From: Candidatus Nitrosopumilus sp.
GTDB lineage: Archaea > Thermoproteota > Nitrososphaeria > Nitrososphaerales > Nitrosopumilaceae
DNA length: 16,078 bases
Assembly: GCA_011055585.1 (NCBI GenBank)
Contig: DRGT01000020.1
Coordinates: 1 to 16,078 of the forward strand
Reading direction: 5' to 3'
In this document: in pieces, positions 1-5,145 of the stretch
Layout of the letters: each line of letters begins with the position of its first letter
Position numbering within the stretch: the first letter of the stretch is position 1
The notes under the pieces: model-generated
Seen by the model: only the letters and a program-made list of their open reading frames with translations
What the model was told of the DNA's origin: nothing
Database searches by the model: none
Translations under genes and position numbers: made by a program

Positions 1-138
1 AGTACGTGTAGATTTTGGAACACTTACATCATCAGGAGATGCAGCAATTAGACCAAATATTCCTACTGTAAGAAATATCATTACTCCAATAATCCAAATC
101 TCTAGCCTCATAGCTGAATCGGGTTTCTTTTTAGGCAT
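1..138 (-). CDS. Membrane-anchored protein, N-terminal fragment (runs off the window)
   Basis: An open frame enters from the left edge and its ATG lies at 138, giving 46 visible residues that begin MPKKKPDSAMRLEIW. A basic, cytosol-like start is followed by one hydrophobic stretch at about residues 14-33 (IWIIGVMIFLTVGIFGLIAA) and then a polar segment. This looks like a single N-terminal membrane anchor or uncleaved signal with the rest outside the membrane. The C-terminal part lies beyond the window, so no function can be given. A perfect 10-bp palindrome (CTAAATTTAG, 151-160) sits just upstream, but at about 17 bp it is too close to be a normal TATA box for a leaderless message. The gene is divergent from the small charged protein at 235. 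Confidence 0.6.
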   Translation of the reverse strand, partial: MPKKKPDSAMRLEIWIIGVMIFLTVGIFGLIAASPDDVSVPKSTRT

Positions 139-172
139 TGATAAAGTATTCTAAATTTAGTACAGCTTTTAC

Positions 173-205
173 CATTATATCAGAAAAAATTCAGTCATTA
201 TATCA
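173..205 (+). promoter_or_regulatory. Duplicated TATA-like element CATTATATCA
   Basis: The same 10-mer occurs at 173-182 and 196-205, 23 bp apart, between two divergent genes. The second copy is centred about 34 bp before the TTG at 235, which would give a leader of roughly 8 nt. Nine bases of it (ATTATATCA) recur at 642-650 before archease. It resembles an archaeal TATA box; the role of the first copy is unclear. Confidence 0.4.
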
Positions 206-234
206 AAGACAAAAAATGTTACTTATTTTCAACA

Positions 235-474
235 TTGAGCGAATCTTGGGAAAAATCATACGATATTCTTAATGAGGCAAATGACAAAATTTCAAAAAAT
301 AACAAATTTGTTAAAGAGATTTTGAAAAAACCAAATCTTTCAAAAGAGGATCACAAAAAAATCAAAGTGCTACTAGAAGCAGAAGCTGATATTAGAAATA
401 AAGCCATAGAAAAGGTTGAAAAAATTCATCGTGAAAAAACTAAAAATTTTGAACAAGAATGGACAGATTCCTAA
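235..474 (+). CDS. Small charged helical protein, unknown function
   Basis: 79 residues from a TTG start. The protein is almost entirely charged and polar (many Lys and Glu) with no membrane segment, signal peptide, cysteine or metal motif. Leu, Ile and Val are spaced as in amphipathic helices, and the stretch from about residue 35 to 70 (SKEDHKKIKVLLEAEADIR and on) looks like a continuous helix or short coiled coil. It stands alone, with a TATA-like element upstream and a 185-bp gap downstream. The only ATG nearby (216) is out of frame and soon hits a stop, so the TTG is the best start. I do not recognise a family. It is more likely a genuine lineage-specific gene than a chance frame because of its placed promoter and biased composition. 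Confidence 0.55.
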   Translation: MSESWEKSYDILNEANDKISKNNKFVKEILKKPNLSKEDHKKIKVLLEAEADIRNKAIEKVEKIHREKTKNFEQEWTDS

Positions 475-532
475 AATAAAAAAACTTGATCAGAACTTTT
501 GACAAAATTACAATTTAGAGCTAATATTGGTC

Positions 533-539
533 TTTTATA
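533..539 (+). promoter_or_regulatory. Possible TATA box for a small RNA or for the archease leader
   Basis: TTTTATA lies about 25 bp before position 561, inside the first of the alternative stems at 553-586. If used, it would start a transcript near the hairpin element. Confidence 0.3.
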
Positions 540-552
540 CCAAATTTCTTAA

Positions 553-618
553 AACCGAGATGTCTCTTTCGGTTAAATCCGAGAGGCTGAAGGGGATATG
601 TAGACCCTTTAGTTTTTT
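553..618 (+). ncRNA. Structured RNA candidate: competing hairpins plus a T6 run
   Basis: Three arms can pair in two exclusive ways. Form A pairs 553-560 (AACCGAGA) with 567-574. Form B pairs 565-572 (TCTTTCGG) with 579-586 (CCGAGAGG) around the loop TTAAAT. CCGAGA is repeated at 555-560 and 579-584, which is why both can pair with the same middle arm. A second hairpin follows directly: 587-594 (CTGAAGGG) with 605-612 (CCCTTTAG), one G-U pair, 10-nt loop. It is followed at once by six T (613-618), like an intrinsic terminator. This could be a short independent RNA or an attenuating leader of archease, whose start is 41 nt after the T run. I could not match it to a known riboswitch, C/D or H/ACA RNA. 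The pairings are read by eye; the function is inferred. Confidence 0.4.
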
Positions 619-626
619 GATTCTAG

Positions 627-635
627 TTATTAATA
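627..635 (+). promoter_or_regulatory. Possible TATA box for leaderless archease transcript
   Basis: TTATTAATA is centred about 29 bp before the TTG at 660, a suitable distance for a near-leaderless message. The neighbouring ATTATATCA at 642-650 is only about 14 bp away and would start transcription inside the gene. Confidence 0.3.
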
Positions 636-659
636 GCCGAGATTATATCAAAAGAATAA

Positions 660-1076
660 TTGAGTATACAATATCTAGAGCATACAACTGACGCATTCAT
701 TCTAGTAACTGCACCAAGTTTAACTGACGCATTTACACTTGCAGGACAATCCGTGGTTGATACAACACTAGACAAAAAAACAATTGAGGAAAAAGAACAA
801 AGAACTCTTAAAGTTTCAGGAAAAGACCTAAGATATCTACTCTTTAATTGGCTTGAAGAAGTAAACTATCAATTAATTACAGAAGGGTTTGCAATTGCTA
901 GATTTTCACTTGAAATTTCAAAAAATTCAAAGTATGGTCTAAAAGCTACAGTATATGGTGAACCAATAGATTTGAAAAAACATCACTTTAAGGTAGAAAT
1001 TAAAGCACCAACCTTTCATATGATGGAAATAAAACAAAATGGTCAGGTAACAATGAGATTTCTACTTGATTTGTAA
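660..1076 (+). CDS. Archease, RtcB tRNA-ligase cofactor
   Basis: 138 residues, the normal size of the archease (MTH1598-like) family. Family marks seen: an N-terminal YLEHTTDAF block with the conserved metal-site Asp (D11), the DLRYLLFNWLEEVNYQL helix in the middle, LKATVYGEPIDLKKHHFKVEIKAPTFH, and a C-terminal FLLDL with the second conserved Asp (D137). Archease is known to help the ligase RtcB become guanylylated and turn over during tRNA splicing and RNA repair; it acts in the cytosol. RtcB is not in this window. The TTG start is forced, because the essential HTTD block begins eight residues in and no other start codon comes before it. The gene is monocistronic in appearance, with the hairpin element at 553-618 upstream and a convergent gene downstream. 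Confidence 0.88.
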   Translation: MSIQYLEHTTDAFILVTAPSLTDAFTLAGQSVVDTTLDKKTIEEKEQRTLKVSGKDLRYLLFNWLEEVNYQLITEGFAIARFSLEISKNSKYGLKATVYGEPIDLKKHHFKVEIKAPTFHMMEIKQNGQVTMRFLLDL

Positions 1077-1153
1077 TTTTATTTTATCACAATAATTTGC
1101 AGGTATGTGAAGTGCCCATGCCCTTATTACCCAATTACAAAAGTTTCGTAGTA

Positions 1154-1213
1154 ATCATACTTAAGAGCTTATGAAAAGTATGAACTTAATCACTTTTGAT
1201 CATACTTAAGTTC
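1154..1213. repeat. Cluster of direct and inverted repeats (CATACTTAAG)
   Basis: ATCATACTTAAG occurs as a perfect 12-bp direct repeat at 1154-1165 and 1199-1210. Between them, AAGTATG (1176-1182) is the inverted copy and can pair with CATACTT at 1156-1162 or at 1201-1207. GAACTTAA (1182-1189) also pairs perfectly with TTAAGTTC (1206-1213). The cluster lies between the convergent archease and cupredoxin genes. It could be a 3'-end or termination structure, a protein site, or part of an RNA. Confidence 0.45.
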
Positions 1214-1237
1214 CAGTTTAGTAATAATTAAGAAAAG

Positions 1238-1299
1238 ACGAGGACTTACAAGATGATTCAGGGCATTGGGGTTGTTGAAAACATCTTATCCTCGCCACT
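1238..1299. other. Long stem-loop between convergent genes; also spans a 22-codon frame
   Basis: CGAGGA (1239-1244) pairs with TCCTCG near 1289-1294, and AAGATG (1250-1255) pairs with CATCTT near 1282-1287. A 5-versus-1 internal loop and an apical loop of about 26 nt complete it. Read leftward, the stem is followed by the T-rich TCTTTTCTTAATT, which would suit a terminator for the cupredoxin gene ending at 1339. Read rightward, an ATG at 1253 opens a 22-residue frame, MIQGIGVVENILSSPLLLK plus three more residues, with its stop at 1319-1321. An AT-rich TATA-like AATAATTAAG lies about 26 bp before that ATG. I cannot tell which reading is real, or whether this is a small RNA. The rest of the 262-bp gap (1077-1153 and 1300-1338) shows nothing further. 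Confidence 0.35.
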
Positions 1300-1338
1300 T
1301 TTGCTGAAAATATATGCTTAATAACTTTTCTAAAAACT

Positions 1339-2169
1339 TTAGATCTTTGAAATAATTTTTGATCTTGATACAGCAAAAATTACCGCAATCATTGAAGTTA
1401 CAAGAACTACTGTTGATAAAGCTCCAAATTCTGGTACTACTGAAGTTCCAAGAATTGTAACCTGTTGAGTAGTTTCAGTTACAGGAATTGTCACAACATT
1501 CATTCCTCCTTCAGGAATCACTTCAAAGTTAGTAATCGGTTTTCCATCGGCCCAAATTACATTAGGGTTACTAATGAGGTCTTTCGGCAAATGCAAAGTC
1601 AGAGTATTATCATCATTTTGAGGCTTTCCAACAAGTGTAAATGTAACTGCTTTTTGATCTTCATCAACTGTTGCATCTACAATCACTCTATTGAAATCAT
1701 ATTCTACGTCAAATGTTGTGGAACCATCTCCAGCGTCATCCCCAACATTTTGTATCACACTAAAGGCTGACTTTACTACAACAATTCCTGACATCCATGG
1801 ATGTATGGTACAAAAGTATGGGTATGTTCCTTCATCTCCAAATGTGTTTTTGAAAGATTCACCAGGCGAAAACAAACCACTATCAAAAATTCCATTTGGT
1901 CCCTCTCCCCCTAAATCAGGAGAAATTCCAGAAGTTACTGTGTGAAATTCAGTGTCTGCATTTGACCACTTTACTGTATCGCTTGGCAAAACATGAATCT
2001 CTCCAGAGGTATCCCCATCTTTTTCACTTTGCCAAAAATATGGAGCTCGAGGATCTGCAGCACCAGTTGGTATGTTTATTGTGTAGGTTGATTGAGCAAA
2101 GACAGAATTTGTACCAAATAAAACAAAGATTATCGAAACTACTATAATGATTTTAAAATTCAATTTCAC
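1339..2169 (-). CDS. Exported cupredoxin-domain protein with PEFG-CTERM tail
   Basis: 276 residues from a GTG start. A signal peptide (1-25, ending VFA before Q) is followed by a blue-copper domain at about 30-132. The likely type 1 copper ligands are H76 (TEFHTVTS), then C120, H123 and M126 in YFCTIHPWM. Residues 135-243 form a beta-rich second domain I cannot name. The end is VPEFG (245-249), a hydrophobic helix and a basic tail. This is the arrangement of the thaumarchaeal PEFG-CTERM signal, thought to mark surface proteins for processing or anchoring. So it is likely a cell-surface electron carrier or copper protein; ammonia-oxidising archaea are rich in these. Partner and redox role are unknown. 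A TATA-like GTTAAAAAGC 27 bp before the GTG suggests a leaderless message. Confidence 0.85.
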   Translation of the reverse strand: MKLNFKIIIVVSIIFVLFGTNSVFAQSTYTINIPTGAADPRAPYFWQSEKDGDTSGEIHVLPSDTVKWSNADTEFHTVTSGISPDLGGEGPNGIFDSGLFSPGESFKNTFGDEGTYPYFCTIHPWMSGIVVVKSAFSVIQNVGDDAGDGSTTFDVEYDFNRVIVDATVDEDQKAVTFTLVGKPQNDDNTLTLHLPKDLISNPNVIWADGKPITNFEVIPEGGMNVVTIPVTETTQQVTILGTSVVPEFGALSTVVLVTSMIAVIFAVSRSKIISKI

Positions 2170-2176
2170 AGAATTT

Positions 2177-2230
2177 AATTGATTTTCGCTGCTTTTTAAC
2201 TTTGATAGTTTTCGTAATGAAAAATCAATT
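2177..2230. repeat. 10-bp inverted repeat around the cupredoxin promoter
   Basis: AATTGATTTT (2177-2186) and AAAATCAATT (2221-2230) are perfect inverted copies 34 bp apart. They bracket the TATA-like box at 2191-2200. This could be a two-site operator, though AT-rich sequence yields such repeats by chance fairly often. Confidence 0.35.
2191..2200 (-). promoter_or_regulatory. TATA box of the cupredoxin gene
   Basis: Read leftward it is GTTAAAAAGC, centred about 27 bp before the GTG at 2169, the expected distance for a leaderless archaeal transcript. Confidence 0.45.
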
Positions 2231-2247
2231 TCTTTTATAATACCACT

Positions 2248-2370
2248 TTATTCTAAAGGAAAATCTACTTCACAAATAGGGCATCGTCCTCTATCGCCCT
2301 TGTAACAATTATTATAATATCTGACAATCTCGGTGTGACATTGATGACAGATTATTTTTTCTAGCGACAA
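2248..2370 (-). CDS. Tiny zinc-ribbon protein (40 aa)
   Basis: A 40-residue frame with a TTG start at 2370, beginning MSLEKIICHQCHTEI and ending RGRCPICEVDFPLE. Two CxxC knuckles, C8-HQ-C11 and C30-PI-C33, with a third Cys at 22, are the pattern of a zinc ribbon. A box reading TTAAATAAA leftward is centred 25 bp before the TTG, fitting a leaderless start. Four of five cysteines lie in ordered pairs, which makes a chance frame unlikely. Small zinc ribbons of this kind often bind nucleic acid or a protein partner, but nothing here shows which. Downstream is the cupredoxin gene on the same strand, 78 bp away and with its own promoter-like box. Confidence 0.65.
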   Translation of the reverse strand: MSLEKIICHQCHTEIVRYYNNCYKGDRGRCPICEVDFPLE

Positions 2371-2389
2371 CGAGTTAATTACGCATTCT

Positions 2390-2400
2390 CTTTATTTAAC
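2390..2400 (-). promoter_or_regulatory. TATA box of the 40-aa zinc-ribbon gene
   Basis: The leftward reading GTTAAATAAAG is centred 25 bp before the TTG at 2370. It is a good archaeal TATA match and supports the short gene being expressed. Confidence 0.5.
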
Positions 2401-2434
2401 TACACTTCCAGATCTCAATATTTGACATAATAAT

Positions 2435-2467
2435 CCTCCAGCTAAAATTTTAGTGGTTTACTGGAGG
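2435..2467. terminator. Hairpin downstream of heme o synthase gene
   Basis: CCTCCAG (2435-2441) and CTGGAGG (2461-2467) are perfect inverted 7-mers with a 19-nt loop that itself holds the palindrome CTAAAATTTTAG. The hairpin lies 75 nt past the end of the leftward gene that stops at 2543. No clean T run follows it leftward, so a role in 3'-end formation or RNA stability is only a guess. The rest of 2371-2542 shows nothing except the zinc-ribbon promoter and T-rich stretches. Confidence 0.35.
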
Positions 2468-2542
2468 CTTATTTCTAAATTATTTTTTTACAAATGTTAC
2501 TTTTTTATTGATATACCAAGCGATCTATACGAAATTTGTGCT

Positions 2543-3478
2543 TTAGAGTGCCGAATCAACCATTAGCGCAATAAACAACACTGTAAGATATGGACTAGAA
2601 ACTTTGAACAATGCCCATGAAGATTTCTCACTACCTTTCGAAACAACCCAAGCTGATAATGCAATCATTAAGGCACCAGAAGCAATGGCTGTCCACAAAT
2701 AAACTGCACCCATCATAGGTTCCCCATTTTCCATTGTCAAAAAGAATGGAACAATACTAAACAACACCATGATTACAGTAGAGGCAGCAATCACTCTAGC
2801 TGATGTTTTTTCTGATTGAACGGCCGTAAGCATTGGAACATCGACTTTAATGTAATCTTCTTTAAAGTGTAGTGTCAATGCCCAAATGTGCATTGGAATC
2901 CAAATAAACACAAGACCTGCCATAACTAATCCAAGTGACCACAATCCAATCATTGTAACAGCTACCCAACCAATTAGAGCTGGAACTCCTCCACAAAAAC
3001 CACCAAGAACTATGTTTGCTCTACTTTTTCGTTTCAATAAATAAGAATAAACATGAATATTATTCCAAAGACCAAACGCCATCAAACCACCAGCAATCAA
3101 ACCTTGTTCAATTGTAGTTGTAAAACCAATTGAAAATGCCATTGCAAGACTAATAGCTGCTAAGACAAAGCCGAAATTTCGTGCCTTTTCAGCAGGATAA
3201 ATTCTCTTTGATGGAATTGGTCTTTCTTTCGTTCTTTCCATAATGGCATCAATGTCTCTATCATGATAGTTTGTTAGAGTATTTGCCGCTGCAGAGCCAG
3301 CTGCAACTCCACCAATCATCAAGGCCCAAGTAGCTACAGATATTGGAATATCATAGATGTTTGAAGCCGTTATAGCTGCACCAAATGCAGTAAACACCAA
3401 AAGATACCAGATTTTTGGTTTTGTTAATTCATAATATACTGCAAAACGCGATTGGGTTTTTTGTTTCTGCAATATCAC
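2543..3478 (-). CDS. ctaB: Protoheme IX farnesyltransferase (heme o synthase)
   Basis: 311 residues, a polytopic UbiA-family prenyltransferase with about eight or nine membrane segments. It adds a farnesyl group to heme b to make heme o, for the heme-copper terminal oxidase. Motifs point to this subgroup: TKPKIWYLLVFTAFGA at the start, the first Asp-rich motif NYHDRDID (70-77) followed by RTKERPIPSKRI, NIVLGGFCGGVPALIGWVAVT, WIPMHIWALTLHFKEDY, and VDVPMLTAVQSEKT. The start is GTG at 3478, preceded by GGTGA. Only 5 nt separate it from the stop of the Lrp-type regulator, so the two are almost certainly one transcript. Other UbiA enzymes, such as geranylgeranylglyceryl-phosphate or menaquinone prenyltransferases, fit the GWVAVT and DVPML blocks less well. 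Confidence 0.85.
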   Translation of the reverse strand: MILQKQKTQSRFAVYYELTKPKIWYLLVFTAFGAAITASNIYDIPISVATWALMIGGVAAGSAAANTLTNYHDRDIDAIMERTKERPIPSKRIYPAEKARNFGFVLAAISLAMAFSIGFTTTIEQGLIAGGLMAFGLWNNIHVYSYLLKRKSRANIVLGGFCGGVPALIGWVAVTMIGLWSLGLVMAGLVFIWIPMHIWALTLHFKEDYIKVDVPMLTAVQSEKTSARVIAASTVIMVLFSIVPFFLTMENGEPMMGAVYLWTAIASGALMIALSAWVVSKGSEKSSWALFKVSSPYLTVLFIALMVDSAL

Positions 3479-3483
3479 TCACC
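3479..3483 (-). promoter_or_regulatory. Ribosome binding site GGTGA for ctaB
   Basis: GGTGA fills the 5 nt between the regulator's TAA and the ctaB GTG. It matches the archaeal anti-Shine-Dalgarno and supports this non-ATG start, although it directly abuts the start codon, which is closer than usual. Confidence 0.4.
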
Positions 3484-3942
3484 TTACTCTGATGGCATAT
3501 ATGGCATTGCTTTTTCTCTGGTCTTCATCTCAATAAATGACTCTGATGATATTATACCGTCGATCTTTCCTATCTTATCTGAAACGATCTGGTGCATTTC
3601 ATCTAAAGAATGTGCGTATAATGTAACCAAAATATCAAATCTGCCAGTAACTTCTGCGATTTCACGAACGCCTTTAATCTTAAACAACTCTTCAATTATG
3701 GTATCTCTTTTTTTAGAGTCCATATTGATTCCTGCCAATGCTTTTACCTGATAGCCTAGCTCTTGATCATTTACAACTATGGTAAAGCGCTGGATTAGCT
3801 TTTTCTTTACCAATCTTTTGATTCTAGAATAAACAACTGAAGGATTTACCTTTATTTTCTCTGATAACTTTGGAACAGAGATTGATGCATCAGCTGATAG
3901 CTCAGATAGTATAGTCAAGTCCAAATCATCTATCTTTGCCAC
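3484..3942 (-). CDS. Lrp/AsnC family transcription regulator
   Basis: 152 residues, normal for the family. Residues about 5-55 form the winged helix-turn-helix: IDDLDLTILSELSADASISVPKLSEKIKVNPSVVYSRIKRLVKKKLIQ. Residues about 65-145 form the RAM ligand and oligomer domain, with GVREIAEVTGRFDILVTLYAHSLDEMHQIV. The family binds DNA as dimers or octamers and often senses an amino acid, but the effector cannot be read from the sequence. The start is GTG at 3942. The gene is followed 5 nt later by ctaB, which makes heme synthesis or respiration a plausible target. The aspartate-semialdehyde dehydrogenase gene lies upstream on the same strand, 71 bp away. Direct repeats at the start may be an autoregulatory site. 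Confidence 0.85.
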   Translation of the reverse strand: MAKIDDLDLTILSELSADASISVPKLSEKIKVNPSVVYSRIKRLVKKKLIQRFTIVVNDQELGYQVKALAGINMDSKKRDTIIEELFKIKGVREIAEVTGRFDILVTLYAHSLDEMHQIVSDKIGKIDGIISSESFIEMKTREKAMPYMPSE

Positions 3943-3957
3943 CTAGAATCGCCTAGA
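3942..3957. promoter_or_regulatory. CCTAGA direct repeat over the regulator's start site
   Basis: CCTAGA occurs at 3942-3947 and 3952-3957, exactly 10 bp apart, so both face the same side of the helix. They overlap the predicted transcription start and the GTG. This suits an autoregulatory operator, but the motif is short. Confidence 0.3.
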
Positions 3958-3976
3958 TCCGTGAATATTTTTGTAT

Positions 3977-3984
3977 CTTATATG
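3977..3984 (-). promoter_or_regulatory. TATA box of the Lrp-ctaB operon
   Basis: Leftward it reads CATATAAG, centred about 38 bp before the GTG at 3942. This predicts a leader of roughly 12 nt that covers the CCTAGA repeats. Confidence 0.45.
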
Positions 3985-4013
3985 TTTTCTAATGAAAAAA
4001 TTGCAAAATTAGA

Positions 4014-5093
4014 TTAGATTTTACCTTTTTTGTATAACATTTCTGCTAACAACACTGCGCCTTTTGCAGAGCCCATCTTCTTGTTGTGACTAAACAGCAT
4101 GTATTTTAGTCCGTGGTCAAACAACTTCTCTTTCTCCACTCTGCCAATTGTTGTAGTCATTCCATCACCAACTTCGCGTTCCATTCTTGGTTGTGGTCTG
4201 GTTGGGTCTTCATGAAATGCATAATATTCTTCTGGGGCCGATGGAAGACCAGCTACTGAGATGTGTTTGTTTTCATCATTGTAAAGCTTTTTTGCTTTTT
4301 CTGGATCAATGTCCTTATTCGTTTCAACGAAAACTGACTCAGTATGTCCATCAATAACTGGAACTCTGGTGCAAGTACAAGACACCTTAATGTCGGCATC
4401 TTCTATCTTTCCATCTTTTAGTTTACCAAGAATCTTTTTTGTTTCTTTTCTAACCTTTTCTTCCTCTTTTGGAATGTATGGTATAATGTTATCAGTAATG
4501 TTCATTGCACCAACTCCTGGTGATCGACCTGCCCCTGAAATTGCTTGCATCGAAGTCATCATTACTTTCTTTACACCATACTTTTCATAAAGTGGTTTTA
4601 GTGTTATTGCTAGACCTGTAGTCGTACAATTTGGTAGAGGAGCAATCCAACCTTTCCAGTTTCTATTCTTTTTTTGAGATTCTAAAAGCTCAGCATGCTC
4701 ATCATTAATTCCAGGAATCAAAATTGGAACGTCTTCTTCATATCGATATGCAGAACTAGTACTAATCACTGGAACATTAGCTGCAAATTTTGCTTCAATA
4801 TCACGAGCTGCACCTGATTCTATAGATGAGAAAACTAAATCTAATTGCGATGTGTCAACCTCGTCAATATTTTTGACAGTCATTTCTTTAATGTAATTTG
4901 GAATTTTTCCACCAACCTCCCATGAAACTATTCCACTGTTTGGATCGTGAATAGCATCAGTGTATTTTTTACCAGCAGATCGTTCAGAAGCTGCAATTTG
5001 AGTCACCTCAAACCACGGATGATTCTCTAGGGACAGTACAAACTCTTGTCCAACTGATCCTGTAACTCCAAGAATAGCTACTTTCTTTTTCAC
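4014..5093 (-). CDS. asd: Aspartate-semialdehyde dehydrogenase
   Basis: 359 residues, the archaeal/fungal-type enzyme. It reduces aspartyl phosphate to aspartate semialdehyde with NADPH, the branch point to lysine, threonine and methionine. Seen: the N-terminal NADP-binding loop GVTGSVGQEF (9-18), SSIESGAA (89-96), the catalytic Cys in APLPNCTTTG (C156), SMQAISGAGRSPG (181-193), and the substrate and acid-base residues in CTRVPVIDGHTESV (R243, H250). The length and all active-site blocks are intact. The start is GTG at 5093. It is divergent from the cobalamin cluster with only 52 bp between the starts, and one AT-rich element sits near the middle. Threonine made from this pathway would feed the threonine-phosphate decarboxylase next door, a possible but unproven reason for the pairing. 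Confidence 0.93.
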   Translation of the reverse strand: MKKKVAILGVTGSVGQEFVLSLENHPWFEVTQIAASERSAGKKYTDAIHDPNSGIVSWEVGGKIPNYIKEMTVKNIDEVDTSQLDLVFSSIESGAARDIEAKFAANVPVISTSSAYRYEEDVPILIPGINDEHAELLESQKKNRNWKGWIAPLPNCTTTGLAITLKPLYEKYGVKKVMMTSMQAISGAGRSPGVGAMNITDNIIPYIPKEEEKVRKETKKILGKLKDGKIEDADIKVSCTCTRVPVIDGHTESVFVETNKDIDPEKAKKLYNDENKHISVAGLPSAPEEYYAFHEDPTRPQPRMEREVGDGMTTTIGRVEKEKLFDHGLKYMLFSHNKKMGSAKGAVLLAEMLYKKGKI

Positions 5094-5113
5094 GAACCAT
5101 TTTGCTTAGGATT

Positions 5114-5124
5114 CAATTAATAAT
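5114..5124. promoter_or_regulatory. Shared, nearly symmetric TATA element for asd and the cobalamin operon
   Basis: CAATTAATAAT contains the palindrome ATTAAT (5116-5121). Its centre is about 26 bp from the asd GTG (5093) and about 27 bp from the TTG at 5146. One TATA-like element could therefore serve both directions and give near-leaderless messages on both sides. Confidence 0.4.
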
Positions 5125-5145
5125 CCTTTATCGTATTTCTTTGCG

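Noticed and set aside
553..618. tRNA or C/D box RNA in the archease upstream gap
   Set aside because: A GGTTAAATCC segment looks like a T-arm, but no acceptor or anticodon stems form, and box C (RUGAUGA) is absent.
642..650. ATTATATCA as the archease TATA box
   Set aside because: At about 14 bp from the forced TTG it would start transcription inside the gene; 627-635 or 533-539 fit better.
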